A stretch of 64,000 nt of DNA from Paenibacillus humicus NBRC 102415 (GTDB lineage Bacteria; Bacillota; Bacilli; Paenibacillales; Paenibacillaceae), in contig NZ_BIMD01000001.1 in the NCBI RefSeq assembly GCF_004000905.1, positions 310,001 through 374,000 of the forward strand, in the 5' to 3' direction. Under the pieces are notes generated by a model, which had not been told where the DNA came from, did not search any database, and saw nothing but the letters and a program-made list of their open reading frames with translations. The position numbers were made by a program, and so were the translations under genes. Positions 1 through 7,192 of this stretch are shown here, piece by piece. Every line of letters starts with the position of its first letter. The stretch's first letter is position 1.

Positions 1-2
1 AG

Positions 3-131
3 GCCTCCAAGCATTTGACCGAGCTTGAAAAGCAAGAAAACGATGCCCCCTCCACCCCTGCTGCCGGCGGGCATCATCACGGACAGAAAGAATTCAGAAC
101 GAGGTCATGGAAGGAGCGAACTCAATCATGA
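3..131 (+). CDS. C-terminal end of an unidentified protein (partial)
   Basis: An open frame enters from the left edge and ends with TGA at 129-131, giving about 42 residues. The visible tail is charged and hydrophilic, with a Glu/Lys-rich stretch, a Ser-Thr-Pro-Ala linker, a GGHHHG histidine cluster and a basic end. The stop overlaps the start of the next gene as ATGA, so the two are probably translationally coupled. Because the partner is a c-type cytochrome and a nos maturation operon follows, this may be the end of a denitrification or respiratory protein (for example a nitrous or nitric oxide reductase subunit). That is inference only; no family motif is visible. Confidence 0.5.
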   Translation, partial: ASKHLTELEKQENDAPSTPAAGGHHHGQKEFRTRSWKERTQS

Positions 132-484
132 AATGGTTCATGGGGATTGTCCTTCTTCTAGCGGCTGTGCTGGCTGTCTATTTGCTCTCGTTCCGCCTGC
201 CTGAACCGCAGCGGACGGCAGTCCAGGAAAACGCGGCATTTCCGAGCACGCCCGCAGATGCGGCAGCTGCGGCAACCATCTACAAGTCCAGCTGCCTTCC
301 ATGCCATGGAGGCAATCTCCAAGGAGGCATGGGGCCTTCCCTGAAGACGATCGGAAGCAGCTGGAGCAAAGAGCAGCTATTCCGGCAGATCAGTCAAGGA
401 GGCGGCGGCATGCCCGGCTTCAAATCCAAGCTGGAGGAGAACGATATCGTCAACCTCACTCTATGGCTGTCTGAACAGAAGTAG
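128..484 (+). CDS. membrane-anchored c-type cytochrome (cytochrome c551-like)
   Basis: A 118-residue protein with one N-terminal membrane segment (about residues 4-21), a Pro/Ala-rich linker and a small class I cytochrome c domain. The heme-binding motif CLPCH is at residues 56-60 and a likely axial Met lies in GGMPGF (Met95). Topology places the heme outside the membrane, as in the small cytochromes c of Bacillales that carry electrons to terminal reductases. ATG 128 is preferred over an in-frame ATG at 107 because AAGGAG (111-116) is correctly spaced and the start overlaps the upstream stop as ATGA. It could donate electrons to a nitrous oxide reductase; that is inferred from the neighbouring nos genes. 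Confidence 0.85.
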   Translation: MKWFMGIVLLLAAVLAVYLLSFRLPEPQRTAVQENAAFPSTPADAAAAATIYKSSCLPCHGGNLQGGMGPSLKTIGSSWSKEQLFRQISQGGGGMPGFKSKLEENDIVNLTLWLSEQK

Positions 485-493
485 GGGGATGCC

Positions 494-1216
494 ATGAAGC
501 GGCCAACCATTCTGGTCATCAGCGAGAAGCCTTCCGTCCGCAATCAAGTCATGCGCAGCGGCTTGAAGGCGAACTGGACGGTTCGCGTCGAAGGGGACGG
601 AGCAGGCGGACTTCTCCAAGCTCTTCAGGAGCCTTACGATGTCGTCCTCGCCGAATCCAATCTTAAGGATATTGACGGCTGCACGATCTGCAGCGAAGTT
701 AAAAAGCAAACGGAAGCTTCTTTTATTCTGCTCCGAGCCGAGGAGCAGAAATCGTCTTCTATCCAGGCGTTCGAGAATGGCGCGGATGATTGCCTCAGCT
801 GGCCGATCAGCGAAAAGGAGCTTGTCCTGCGGGTGAATGCCCTTGTGTACCGATCCTTTGCCGTGCTTTCTCCCCTCCATAAGTCGAGACGACCCTATTT
901 GCTGAAGCTTGATCCGGCTCACCTGATCTGTTGGATCCACAATAAGCCGGTCGTACTGGCGCCCATGGAGTACGAGCTCCTCTCCTGCCTGAGAAACAGT
1001 CCGAATCAAGTGCTTTCCAGAAACGAGCTCTTGATCCGCACACGCTCTTCCGCTTTTCGAAAAAACATGCGGAGTCCATCTATTCATGCCAGGACGATCG
1101 ATACCCACATCATGAATCTGCGGGCCAAGCTGGAAGAAGCTCTTCCGGGATCTTCGAAATGGATCCAGACGGTTCGCGGAGAAGGGTACCGGTTGATCGA
1201 GAGACTTCAGCGGTGA
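494..1216 (+). CDS. OmpR/PhoB-type response regulator with a degenerate receiver domain
   Basis: A 240-residue protein with a receiver-like N-terminus (about 1-115) and a C-terminal winged-helix DNA-binding domain (about 135-238, including a typical TVRGEGYRL ending). The key phosphorylation residues are not conserved. The acidic pair reads Ser10-Glu11, the phospho-acceptor position reads Glu54 in VVLAESNL, the switch Thr/Ser is Arg, and the conserved Lys is Trp in LSWPIS. It is therefore probably a phosphorylation-independent regulator; a Glu at the acceptor site can mimic an active state. No histidine kinase is adjacent. It starts 9 bases after the cytochrome gene and probably shares its transcript, so a redox or denitrification role is a reasonable guess. 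Confidence 0.85.
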   Translation: MKRPTILVISEKPSVRNQVMRSGLKANWTVRVEGDGAGGLLQALQEPYDVVLAESNLKDIDGCTICSEVKKQTEASFILLRAEEQKSSSIQAFENGADDCLSWPISEKELVLRVNALVYRSFAVLSPLHKSRRPYLLKLDPAHLICWIHNKPVVLAPMEYELLSCLRNSPNQVLSRNELLIRTRSSAFRKNMRSPSIHARTIDTHIMNLRAKLEEALPGSSKWIQTVRGEGYRLIERLQR

Positions 1217-1230
1217 CCGGCATGCCCAGG

Positions 1231-1908
1231 CTAGAACCGATGACGATCCGGCGGCAGGACGTCGCGGTCTATGAGACCTTGCTCGTAAGCGTACCGCGTC
1301 AGCTGGACCCGATTGGCGAGCTGAAGCTTGGCCAGGATGTTCTTCAGGTGATTTTTGACGGTATGCTCGGAGATCGTCAGCTCCTCCGCAATCTTTTTAT
1401 TGATCAGCCCTTTGGCCACGCAGGAAAGAATTTCACGTTCCCTGTTCGTTAAAGGCGACACGGCGGAATAATCGGCAGGATAGGCTTGAAATTCCTTTAA
1501 GACCATGGAAGCGAGCTCTTTGGACATGGGGGTTTCATCGGATACGATCGCTCTTAGATAGCTCAGCCAGGTTCCGGGTTGCAGGTTTTTGAGCAGGTAT
1601 CCCTGCGCCCCTTTTTTTACTGCCTCGAACAGATCGGATATATCATCCGAAACGGTCATCATCACGATCTTGATCCAGGGGTAGACCATCTTGATCCGTT
1701 TTGTCGTCTCCAGGCCGTCCATTCCAGCCATGCGGATATCCATCAGAATCAAGTCCGGCTGCAGCAGCCTGACCAGCTCCAAGCCTTCCTTCCCGCTTGA
1801 AGCTTCTCCCACGATGACAAAAGCGGAATCTTCCTTTAAAAGCTCTCGAACGCCTTCGCGCGCCATGGAGTGGTCATCCACGACAAGCACCTTTACTCTT
1901 GTTTGCAT
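1231..1908 (-). CDS. NarL/FixJ-family response regulator
   Basis: A 225-residue two-domain regulator. The receiver (1-120) has the acidic pair Asp11-Asp12, phospho-acceptor Asp57 in LILMDIRM and the conserved Lys in YLLKN. The C-terminal LuxR-type HTH (about 150-215) has the LTNREREIL and EHTVKNHL signatures. ATG 1908 follows AGGTGAAGAAG on the minus strand; the frame runs further upstream but lacks a better ribosome site. It is convergent with the preceding regulator (14-bp gap). No kinase gene is next to it, so its partner is unknown. NarL-type regulators often respond to nitrate, nitrite or oxygen, and proximity to nos genes makes that plausible. Confidence 0.88.
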   Translation of the reverse strand: MQTRVKVLVVDDHSMAREGVRELLKEDSAFVIVGEASSGKEGLELVRLLQPDLILMDIRMAGMDGLETTKRIKMVYPWIKIVMMTVSDDISDLFEAVKKGAQGYLLKNLQPGTWLSYLRAIVSDETPMSKELASMVLKEFQAYPADYSAVSPLTNREREILSCVAKGLINKKIAEELTISEHTVKNHLKNILAKLQLANRVQLTRYAYEQGLIDRDVLPPDRHRF

Positions 1909-2036
1909 CGTCTTCTTCACCTGCTTCTTTGTCCTTGTTCCCCCATTGTGCAGCAGCGGGATGAAAAGAACATGACTCTTTGGAGTCACCGGGCAGCAAT
2001 CTCAAGCATTCATTGCGGCTAGAAAATGGATACGAT

Positions 2037-2069
2037 AAAAAAACCCGCTTCGATCGAAGCGGGTTTTTC
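2037..2069 (-). terminator. intrinsic terminator of the nos operon
   Basis: A perfect self-complementary hairpin (ACCCGCTTCG paired with CGAAGCGGGT) at 2043-2064, followed on the minus strand by seven Ts. It lies just past the stop of the tlpA-like gene. It also has a short T run on the plus strand. Confidence 0.88.
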
Positions 2070-2074
2070 GGTAT

Positions 2075-2626
2075 TCATAATGCCTCAGCAAGGGATTTCT
2101 CGATGTCCGCGACACTTTGAAATTGTCCTTGGACGATGCGGGCGATCTTTCCTTCCGGAGAGATCAGAATGGAAGTCGGAAGCGCATTCGCCCGATAAGC
2201 GCTGACCGCTTCCCCCGTTATATCCACGAATACGGGCATGTCGATATGGTTGGCATCCATAAATTCACGAATCGTTCCGCGGCTTTCCCCTACATTGACG
2301 GCCAGGACGGCCGTCGTGTTTCCAGTCAGAGCCGAGCGGGCTGCTTCGCTGATCAAGGGCAGCTCCGTGACGCAAGGAACGCACCAGCTGGCCCAAAAGT
2401 GGACGAGCACCGCTCGGCCGCGATAGTCGGATAAATGAATGCTTTCCCCGGTCAGTGACTTGACCCCGATATCCGGAGCCGCCGAGCCTTCTTTGACCGA
2501 AGCGCCCGTCCCTTGCGGCCGGTTGTCGGCGATCGTGGCGACGGTCGCAAGAAGAGCCGCAGCCAGAAGAAGCAAAGTCAGCAAGATCTTTGGCCTTCGT
2601 TCGAAACGGAAGCGGCCTCTGTTCAT
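2075..2626 (-). CDS. TlpA/ResA-like membrane-anchored thioredoxin, last gene of the nos operon
   Basis: A 183-residue thiol-disulfide oxidoreductase. It has a basic N-terminus, one membrane anchor (about 13-33), and an extracytoplasmic AhpC-TSA/thioredoxin fold with the active site WCVPC (81-85) and the cis-proline loop ALPTS (Pro150). Proteins of this type reduce Cys pairs outside the membrane, either on apocytochromes c (ResA) or on copper-binding partners (Sco/TlpA class). Its place directly after nosF, 9 bases downstream in the same operon, suggests it keeps thiols of NosL or the CuA ligands of NosZ reduced for copper loading. The fold is clear; the specific partner is inferred. Confidence 0.88.
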   Translation of the reverse strand: MNRGRFRFERRPKILLTLLLLAAALLATVATIADNRPQGTGASVKEGSAAPDIGVKSLTGESIHLSDYRGRAVLVHFWASWCVPCVTELPLISEAARSALTGNTTAVLAVNVGESRGTIREFMDANHIDMPVFVDITGEAVSAYRANALPTSILISPEGKIARIVQGQFQSVADIEKSLAEAL

Positions 2627-2635
2627 AAATCCTCC

Positions 2636-3352
2636 TTATCCGCGACGCGTATCGCTGAACGCTGCATGCAGCCCGCCTGGTCCGTACTCCTCCAAAAAGG
2701 ATGAAACAGCGCCCTGCTTGACGGCCGATCCTTCCTGCAGGAACAGGACGTAATTCGCGGAGGCTTCGGCTACAGGCAGCTGATGAGTCGAGTAAATCAC
2801 GGCATGCCCATCCTCGGCGGCCCTCTTCACCAGCTCCACAAAAGCATCCATCCAGTAAGGATCGAGGCCGTTGGTCGGTTCATCCAGCACGAGCAAGGAC
2901 GGGCGCGACAGCAGCGCCTGGGCAAACAGCAGCCGTTGGCGCATGCCTTTGGAAAAAGAGGCGACCTGCTTGTTCCTTACTCCCGTCAAGCCGACTTCTT
3001 CCAGGACCTCCGCGGTCCTCCCGCGGGACAGCCCCCGCAGCGAAGCCCAGAAGCTCAGCGTTTCCCAAGCCGTCAGCCCTCTGGCAAAAGAATAGTCGTC
3101 CGGCATATAGCCCATCTGTTCGGCGTAAGACCGGCGATTGTCCTTCCAGCTCAGGCCGTTCACTTCGATCCGCCCGGCCGTCGGCTGGAGGATGCCCATC
3201 ACCATGCGCAGCAGCGTGCTTTTGCCCGCTCCGTTGCCGCCGCAAAGGGCATAGACGTCACCTCTTTGCAAAGACAAGGACACAGGACGAAGGATCGTCT
3301 GGCCTTTGATCGTTTTGCCGGCTCCCTCGATTCTAAGAACAGGTTCATCCAC
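2636..3352 (-). CDS. nosF: NosF, ABC transporter ATP-binding protein for NosZ maturation
   Basis: A 238-residue ABC ATPase with Walker A GGNGAGKST (38-46), signature FSKGMRQ (133-139), Walker B LLVLDEP (153-159) and switch His190. It pairs with the NosY permease encoded just upstream. The NosFY complex with NosD supports copper-site assembly in nitrous oxide reductase. I prefer GTG 3352: it follows an AAAGGGGG ribosome site and overlaps the nosY stop as GTGGATGA, which implies coupled translation. The frame extends upstream to 3427, but that part lies inside nosY. Confidence 0.9.
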   Translation of the reverse strand: MDEPVLRIEGAGKTIKGQTILRPVSLSLQRGDVYALCGGNGAGKSTLLRMVMGILQPTAGRIEVNGLSWKDNRRSYAEQMGYMPDDYSFARGLTAWETLSFWASLRGLSRGRTAEVLEEVGLTGVRNKQVASFSKGMRQRLLFAQALLSRPSLLVLDEPTNGLDPYWMDAFVELVKRAAEDGHAVIYSTHQLPVAEASANYVLFLQEGSAVKQGAVSSFLEEYGPGGLHAAFSDTRRG

Positions 3353-4163
3353 GGGAACGCCCCCTTTCCCAAGCCCAGGCTGAGACTCCGGACGCCGCCA
3401 CGATCCAGAGCAGGCATACGGCGGCAAAAAGGATGGCTCCCAGCGGCTCGCTCATGACGTCTACCCATTTGTAATAATCGGGACCAAGGATAGAACCGCC
3501 GCCAAGCTTCACCACGACGAATAATCGCACCAGCTCGGCCGGATTGAGAAACGTCAGGAAGATCAACGCCGGCTTGATCCACAGATAGGGAACGAACCCA
3601 AGTCCCGCGATCAGCAGCGCCGGCCAGCCGATGACGGTGAAGAACCAGAAGGCGACACCGTAAGTGAGCGCCTGCCAGCGGTTGCGGGCCGCAGTCCCGA
3701 TCAGGAGAGCGACGGCCAGGAAGAGCAGAATCAGAAGGACGGAAAATACAAGGAACAGCAGCAAGGTCCGGAGCTGGAAGCCTCCTCCTGCAAGCGCTCC
3801 GGCTACTCCGCTCACGCCGTACGCAAAGGCGGCGACCGTCATCAGGACAATGGCGAGCCCGGCATATTTGCCCAGGATGAACGACCATGTTCGCAGAGGG
3901 TAGGTGGACAGCAGCTGCCAGCTCCCTTCCTCTTTTTCCGCCGTCAGGGAAAAGGAGCCGATCAGCAGCGTCATGAGAGGCAGCAGATACAAGATCAGGC
4001 TTAACATGGAACCGGTCGTGCTTGTGTAGCCGGATATCGAGCTGCTCGAATGAATCAGCAGCAGGACGAGGGTGAACAGGGTGAACAGCGCTAGAAAAGA
4101 GTAGGCCCACGGGTTGCGGAAGCCGAGCTTGATTTCCCTTCGCGCAATATGCAGCATATTCAT
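3345..4163 (-). CDS. nosY: NosY, ABC-2 type permease for NosZ maturation
   Basis: A 272-residue integral membrane protein with about six hydrophobic segments and an N-terminal cytoplasmic stretch (LHIARREIKLGFRNPWAY) typical of ABC-2/NosY permeases. It follows nosL by 3 bases and overlaps nosF by 8. It is the membrane partner of NosF and acts with NosD at the outer face of the membrane. No defect is visible. Assignment rests on the family look plus the nosD-nosL-nosY-nosF gene order. Confidence 0.9.
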   Translation of the reverse strand: MNMLHIARREIKLGFRNPWAYSFLALFTLFTLVLLLIHSSSSISGYTSTTGSMLSLILYLLPLMTLLIGSFSLTAEKEEGSWQLLSTYPLRTWSFILGKYAGLAIVLMTVAAFAYGVSGVAGALAGGGFQLRTLLLFLVFSVLLILLFLAVALLIGTAARNRWQALTYGVAFWFFTVIGWPALLIAGLGFVPYLWIKPALIFLTFLNPAELVRLFVVVKLGGGSILGPDYYKWVDVMSEPLGAILFAAVCLLWIVAASGVSAWAWERGRSRG

Positions 4164-4166
4164 CGC

Positions 4167-4736
4167 TTAATGGGAATCGGAGCCCATATTTGCAGTCGCT
4201 CCCGCATTTGCGCCCATATCCATTTCACCGCCTTCATCATGCGAGTGTCCTTCTCCCATATCCATGCCCATTTGGGCTTTATTCTGCGTCCATTCATGCG
4301 AAGCCAGGTCCGCGGCTGTCATGAGCCGGCCTTTTCCTTGTTCTTTCGTGAACGCTTCCGCTGAAGCCTTGTCCTTGAAGCTGTAGATCCCGTACGCCAT
4401 AGGCGACTTGAAATCGGCATCGTAGACATAAGCGGCTTGGTCATAAGGAATCCATTCCTTGTCATTGTAATCACGAACGTATTCGCCGCCGATCTTTGCC
4501 TCCGCGTTTTTCTCCTTCCACTCGTTCATGCATCCGATATCGTCGAATTTGAATGTCTTGCCCTCGGTTGTCGTCAGTTGAGTGGCGAAAGCATCGTCCT
4601 TGATCTGCATATTGCAAATGGCGCATTTGTCCACCGTCTCGTCGATCGGCACCGGCTCATAGGTTTGCTTGCCGCAACCGGCAGCCAGCAGGATGGTGAA
4701 TAAGGAAACGAACAGCACGAGCGTAATTTTTTTCAT
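4167..4736 (-). CDS. nosL: NosL, copper-binding lipoprotein for nitrous oxide reductase
   Basis: A 189-residue lipoprotein with a lipobox LLAAGC ending at Cys21. The mature part has a Cys-rich site with CAICNM (Cys38, Cys41, Met43), then a NosL-type domain. It ends in an unusual Met/His/Asp-rich tail of about 35 residues (MGMDMGEGHSHDEGG and similar), which looks like an extra copper-binding segment. NosL delivers Cu(I) to NosZ outside the membrane. ATG 4736 overlaps the nosD stop as ATGA, so translation is coupled to nosD. Confidence 0.92.
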   Translation of the reverse strand: MKKITLVLFVSLFTILLAAGCGKQTYEPVPIDETVDKCAICNMQIKDDAFATQLTTTEGKTFKFDDIGCMNEWKEKNAEAKIGGEYVRDYNDKEWIPYDQAAYVYDADFKSPMAYGIYSFKDKASAEAFTKEQGKGRLMTAADLASHEWTQNKAQMGMDMGEGHSHDEGGEMDMGANAGATANMGSDSH

Positions 4737-6199
4737 GATTTTTTGACCCCCATTAGTGTAATGATCGTTAGTGCCGCCACGAGCAGAGCCGCTCCGGCTA
4801 TTCCCGTCTCCGCTGCGCTCCATGGATTCGGCCGGCTATCGGTTGAAGCGGATGATGACAAAGCAGGCTCCATCCTGGGCTCGCGATCCTGCGTCCATTG
4901 CTTTGCATCCGCAGTGAAGAGACTTTCCAGAAACCTCATGCCCGGAGACTGGAAAAAAATCTGATAAGCCGGTATTCCTTTCGTCAGCCTTTGAAAAAAA
5001 GGATTCATGACGTACGGGATATCGCTGATCCCGTCGCCGCTGGGATCCAGTCCTTGAAAGGCATCCCAATAATTATGGAGCAGCTCGTTGTCCTTGCTGC
5101 CATCCGCTTGCGTTTCGATGACATTCGAGACGAAGCGGTTGTTCTCGAGCCGATTGCTCTGAGAGTCCAGCAGTTGAATGCCGACGAAGTTGTACGAAAC
5201 GTCATTGTGCTCCCATACGTTGTTCCGGGACATCTCGATGTAAAGCCCGACGCGGTTTCCCGTCAGCTCGTTGCCTGCGACCCGGGTATTCTGCACATCG
5301 AAGAACAGCATGCCTTGCGAGTTGACGCTGCCTTTCTGCCGAGTAAAGACGTTGTCGGTCACCTCGGCTCCCTTCACGATCATGGCCATAATGCCGGTAA
5401 CGTTGAACTCGCCGCTGTTGCGCCTCATGATCGTGCCGTTGGTATACATGCAATGAATGCCGTACCGGGAGTGGTCGATCTCGTTGCTTAGGACGGCATT
5501 GTCATGGCTGCTCTCCATGTAGATCCCGTCGAACATGCCGGTCACCCGATTTTCCTGAATGAGATTGCCGTTGGACTGAAAAAGGTCGATTCCATTTCGC
5601 TTGTCGGTCTGGCGAGCCGATTTTCCCTTGAGATCATCCGTGGGAGCGACGACCGAGCCCCTGATGGTGGATCCGTTGGATTTGCGAAGCTGGATGCCGT
5701 AAGAGCGGGACTTGATTCGAAGCCCATCCACGACGACCCTGTCGGCGGATATGAGTACGGCCGGAGCTTCGCCCGCAGCATCTTTTTCAACGGCCATTCC
5801 GTGCAGCTCCGCTCCTTCCGCGGCCAGCTTCACGACAGGAGCATCCCCGCCCGATCCGGTCAAGGTCACGCCTTCGGCTTGTACGATCAGTCTTTTCGAG
5901 ATGACGATCGCTTCCGCGTACTGTCCGGGCGGCAGTGTTACGGCTTCTCCCGGCTTGGCTGCATCCAGCCTGTTTTGAAGCGAAGCCGCTCCAATCTCTG
6001 TCGGGGAAGCCGCTGCCGAATCGGCATGCCCCGATGCTCCCGGCAAGCATGCCGTGCATACGGCCAGGACGGCTGCTCGTCTGACGAGCCTTCCTAATCG
6101 GCAATCATGGTTGAACTGGATAGCCAGGAAACTCCCCCCTCTGTGCAAAGCCCGTTTCTCCCCTTCCATGATCATAAAAGAAACGGAGATTTTGCACAT
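4733..6199 (-). CDS. nosD: NosD, exported beta-helix protein for copper-site assembly of nitrous oxide reductase
   Basis: Up to 488 residues: an N-terminal signal sequence (LVRRAAVLAVCTACLPGASG), a long right-handed beta-helix of NosD/CASH repeats rich in Asn-Gly-Asn motifs, and a C-terminal membrane segment followed by VKKS. NosD works with NosFY on copper-sulfide centre assembly in NosZ. It is the first gene of the operon and is coupled to nosL. The start is uncertain: the ATGs at 6199, 6175 and 6169 lack well-spaced ribosome sites, whereas a GGGGGGAG sequence sits just upstream of an in-frame CTG at 6127 that would begin a compact signal peptide. The 6199 start given here is the longest frame. 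Confidence 0.88.
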   Translation of the reverse strand: MCKISVSFMIMEGEKRALHRGGSFLAIQFNHDCRLGRLVRRAAVLAVCTACLPGASGHADSAAASPTEIGAASLQNRLDAAKPGEAVTLPPGQYAEAIVISKRLIVQAEGVTLTGSGGDAPVVKLAAEGAELHGMAVEKDAAGEAPAVLISADRVVVDGLRIKSRSYGIQLRKSNGSTIRGSVVAPTDDLKGKSARQTDKRNGIDLFQSNGNLIQENRVTGMFDGIYMESSHDNAVLSNEIDHSRYGIHCMYTNGTIMRRNSGEFNVTGIMAMIVKGAEVTDNVFTRQKGSVNSQGMLFFDVQNTRVAGNELTGNRVGLYIEMSRNNVWEHNDVSYNFVGIQLLDSQSNRLENNRFVSNVIETQADGSKDNELLHNYWDAFQGLDPSGDGISDIPYVMNPFFQRLTKGIPAYQIFFQSPGMRFLESLFTADAKQWTQDREPRMEPALSSSASTDSRPNPWSAAETGIAGAALLVAALTIITLMGVKKS

Positions 6200-6568
6200 A
6201 ACCCTTTCGGGCTATGAGCAATGACGATCCCGTGACAGGCTGTCTCGATATCCATGCTTGCTTGATGGAAGAACCGAATGCAGGGGAATGGGCATGCCGC
6301 AGCCGGTATGGACTCAATCCGCTAAGCAAGCCGTTCATTCCGTGCTTGAAACGGCGAGAACATCCAGCAAGCTCGGACAGAACTCCGGCTCAATCGACTG
6401 TGCGCAAGCAACAAAAAAGAGAGCGCCGGATCGGTGCTCTCTTTCCTTTTTTCTTTTTTGTTAATGTCATCAACAATCCGGATCAACCATCGGGAACATA
6501 CAATTAATTGGATTAATGATCTACACCCTTAAGTATCAAACAAACCTTTAGGTTCGCGGCTCGACCAC
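6200..6568. other. intergenic region upstream of nosD
   Basis: About 370 bases. The right part holds the terminator of the DUF1003 gene. The left part should hold the leftward nosD promoter. I looked for an FNR/CRP-type palindrome (TGTGA-N6-TCACA) and found none convincing; only a short GACAG-C-CTGTC repeat is visible. No coding sequence is supported here. Confidence 0.4.
6412..6445 (-). terminator. intrinsic terminator downstream of the DUF1003 gene
   Basis: Stem AGAGAGC (6418-6424) with GCTCTCT (6436-6442), extended inward by CCG/CGG, followed on the minus strand by a run of six Ts. T-rich sequence on the other side may make it work in both directions. Confidence 0.8.
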
Positions 6569-7150
6569 TCAATCGGCTTTCCCTTTGGCGTCAGTCGACC
6601 GCAGCAGAGCTTTGATCTCTTCCATATCCCTCTTCGTTTCGCTGCGAAAGCTTGCAAAATCCGCCTCGAGGCGATGCAGATGCCCTTGCATATCGTCGAT
6701 TTCCAGCTCGGCCTTGTAATTGATCGCATAATCGATTATGCTCTCGCGCTTGTCGCGGGCCGCTTGGCGGTTCTGGCTCATCATGATGATCGGAGCCTGG
6801 AAGCCCGCCAGGAACGACAGCACAAGGTTGAGCAGGATGAAGGGCGGCCCGTCAAAGCGGATCGCCTTTGTCAGCGCCAGGCTGTTGATGACGATCCATA
6901 AAGCCAGCACGGCAAAAAAGATAACGATGAACCGCCAGCTTCCGCCGAACTGGGCGATTCGGTCCGCAAGCTTGTCCGGCCAACGGGTATTTTTGTCGTA
7001 CTCCTCGTTCACCTTGGAATGGATCACATGCTCGAACTCGGCTACGAATCCGTTCAGCCTGGACGAATACGTACTCAGATCGTCCCTTGACAGCTCGGCC
7101 TCCATTTCAGCCTCTATTCCTGCAGCATCCATAGCCTTTGTTTTCGCCAT
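6569..7150 (-). CDS. DUF1003 family membrane protein
   Basis: A 193-residue protein matching the DUF1003 pattern: RIAQFGGSWRFI leading into membrane segment 1 (about 73-93), then PFILLNLVLSFLAGFQAPIIM as segment 2 (104-123), then the conserved MMSQNRQAARDK motif, and a charged helical C-terminus (about 145-185) that may form a coiled coil. The N-terminal 60 residues are acidic and helical. The function of the family is unknown. It is a single gene followed by its own terminator. Confidence 0.85.
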   Translation of the reverse strand: MAKTKAMDAAGIEAEMEAELSRDDLSTYSSRLNGFVAEFEHVIHSKVNEEYDKNTRWPDKLADRIAQFGGSWRFIVIFFAVLALWIVINSLALTKAIRFDGPPFILLNLVLSFLAGFQAPIIMMSQNRQAARDKRESIIDYAINYKAELEIDDMQGHLHRLEADFASFRSETKRDMEEIKALLRSTDAKGKAD

Positions 7151-7192
7151 CGATCATCTCTCATCTCCGCTCTTTGTCATCTCATCATGGAT

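Noticed and set aside
6200-6330. FNR-type box upstream of nosD
   Set aside because: No sequence close to TGTGA-N6-TCACA or TTGAT-N4-ATCAA was found; only a short GACAG/CTGTC repeat exists.
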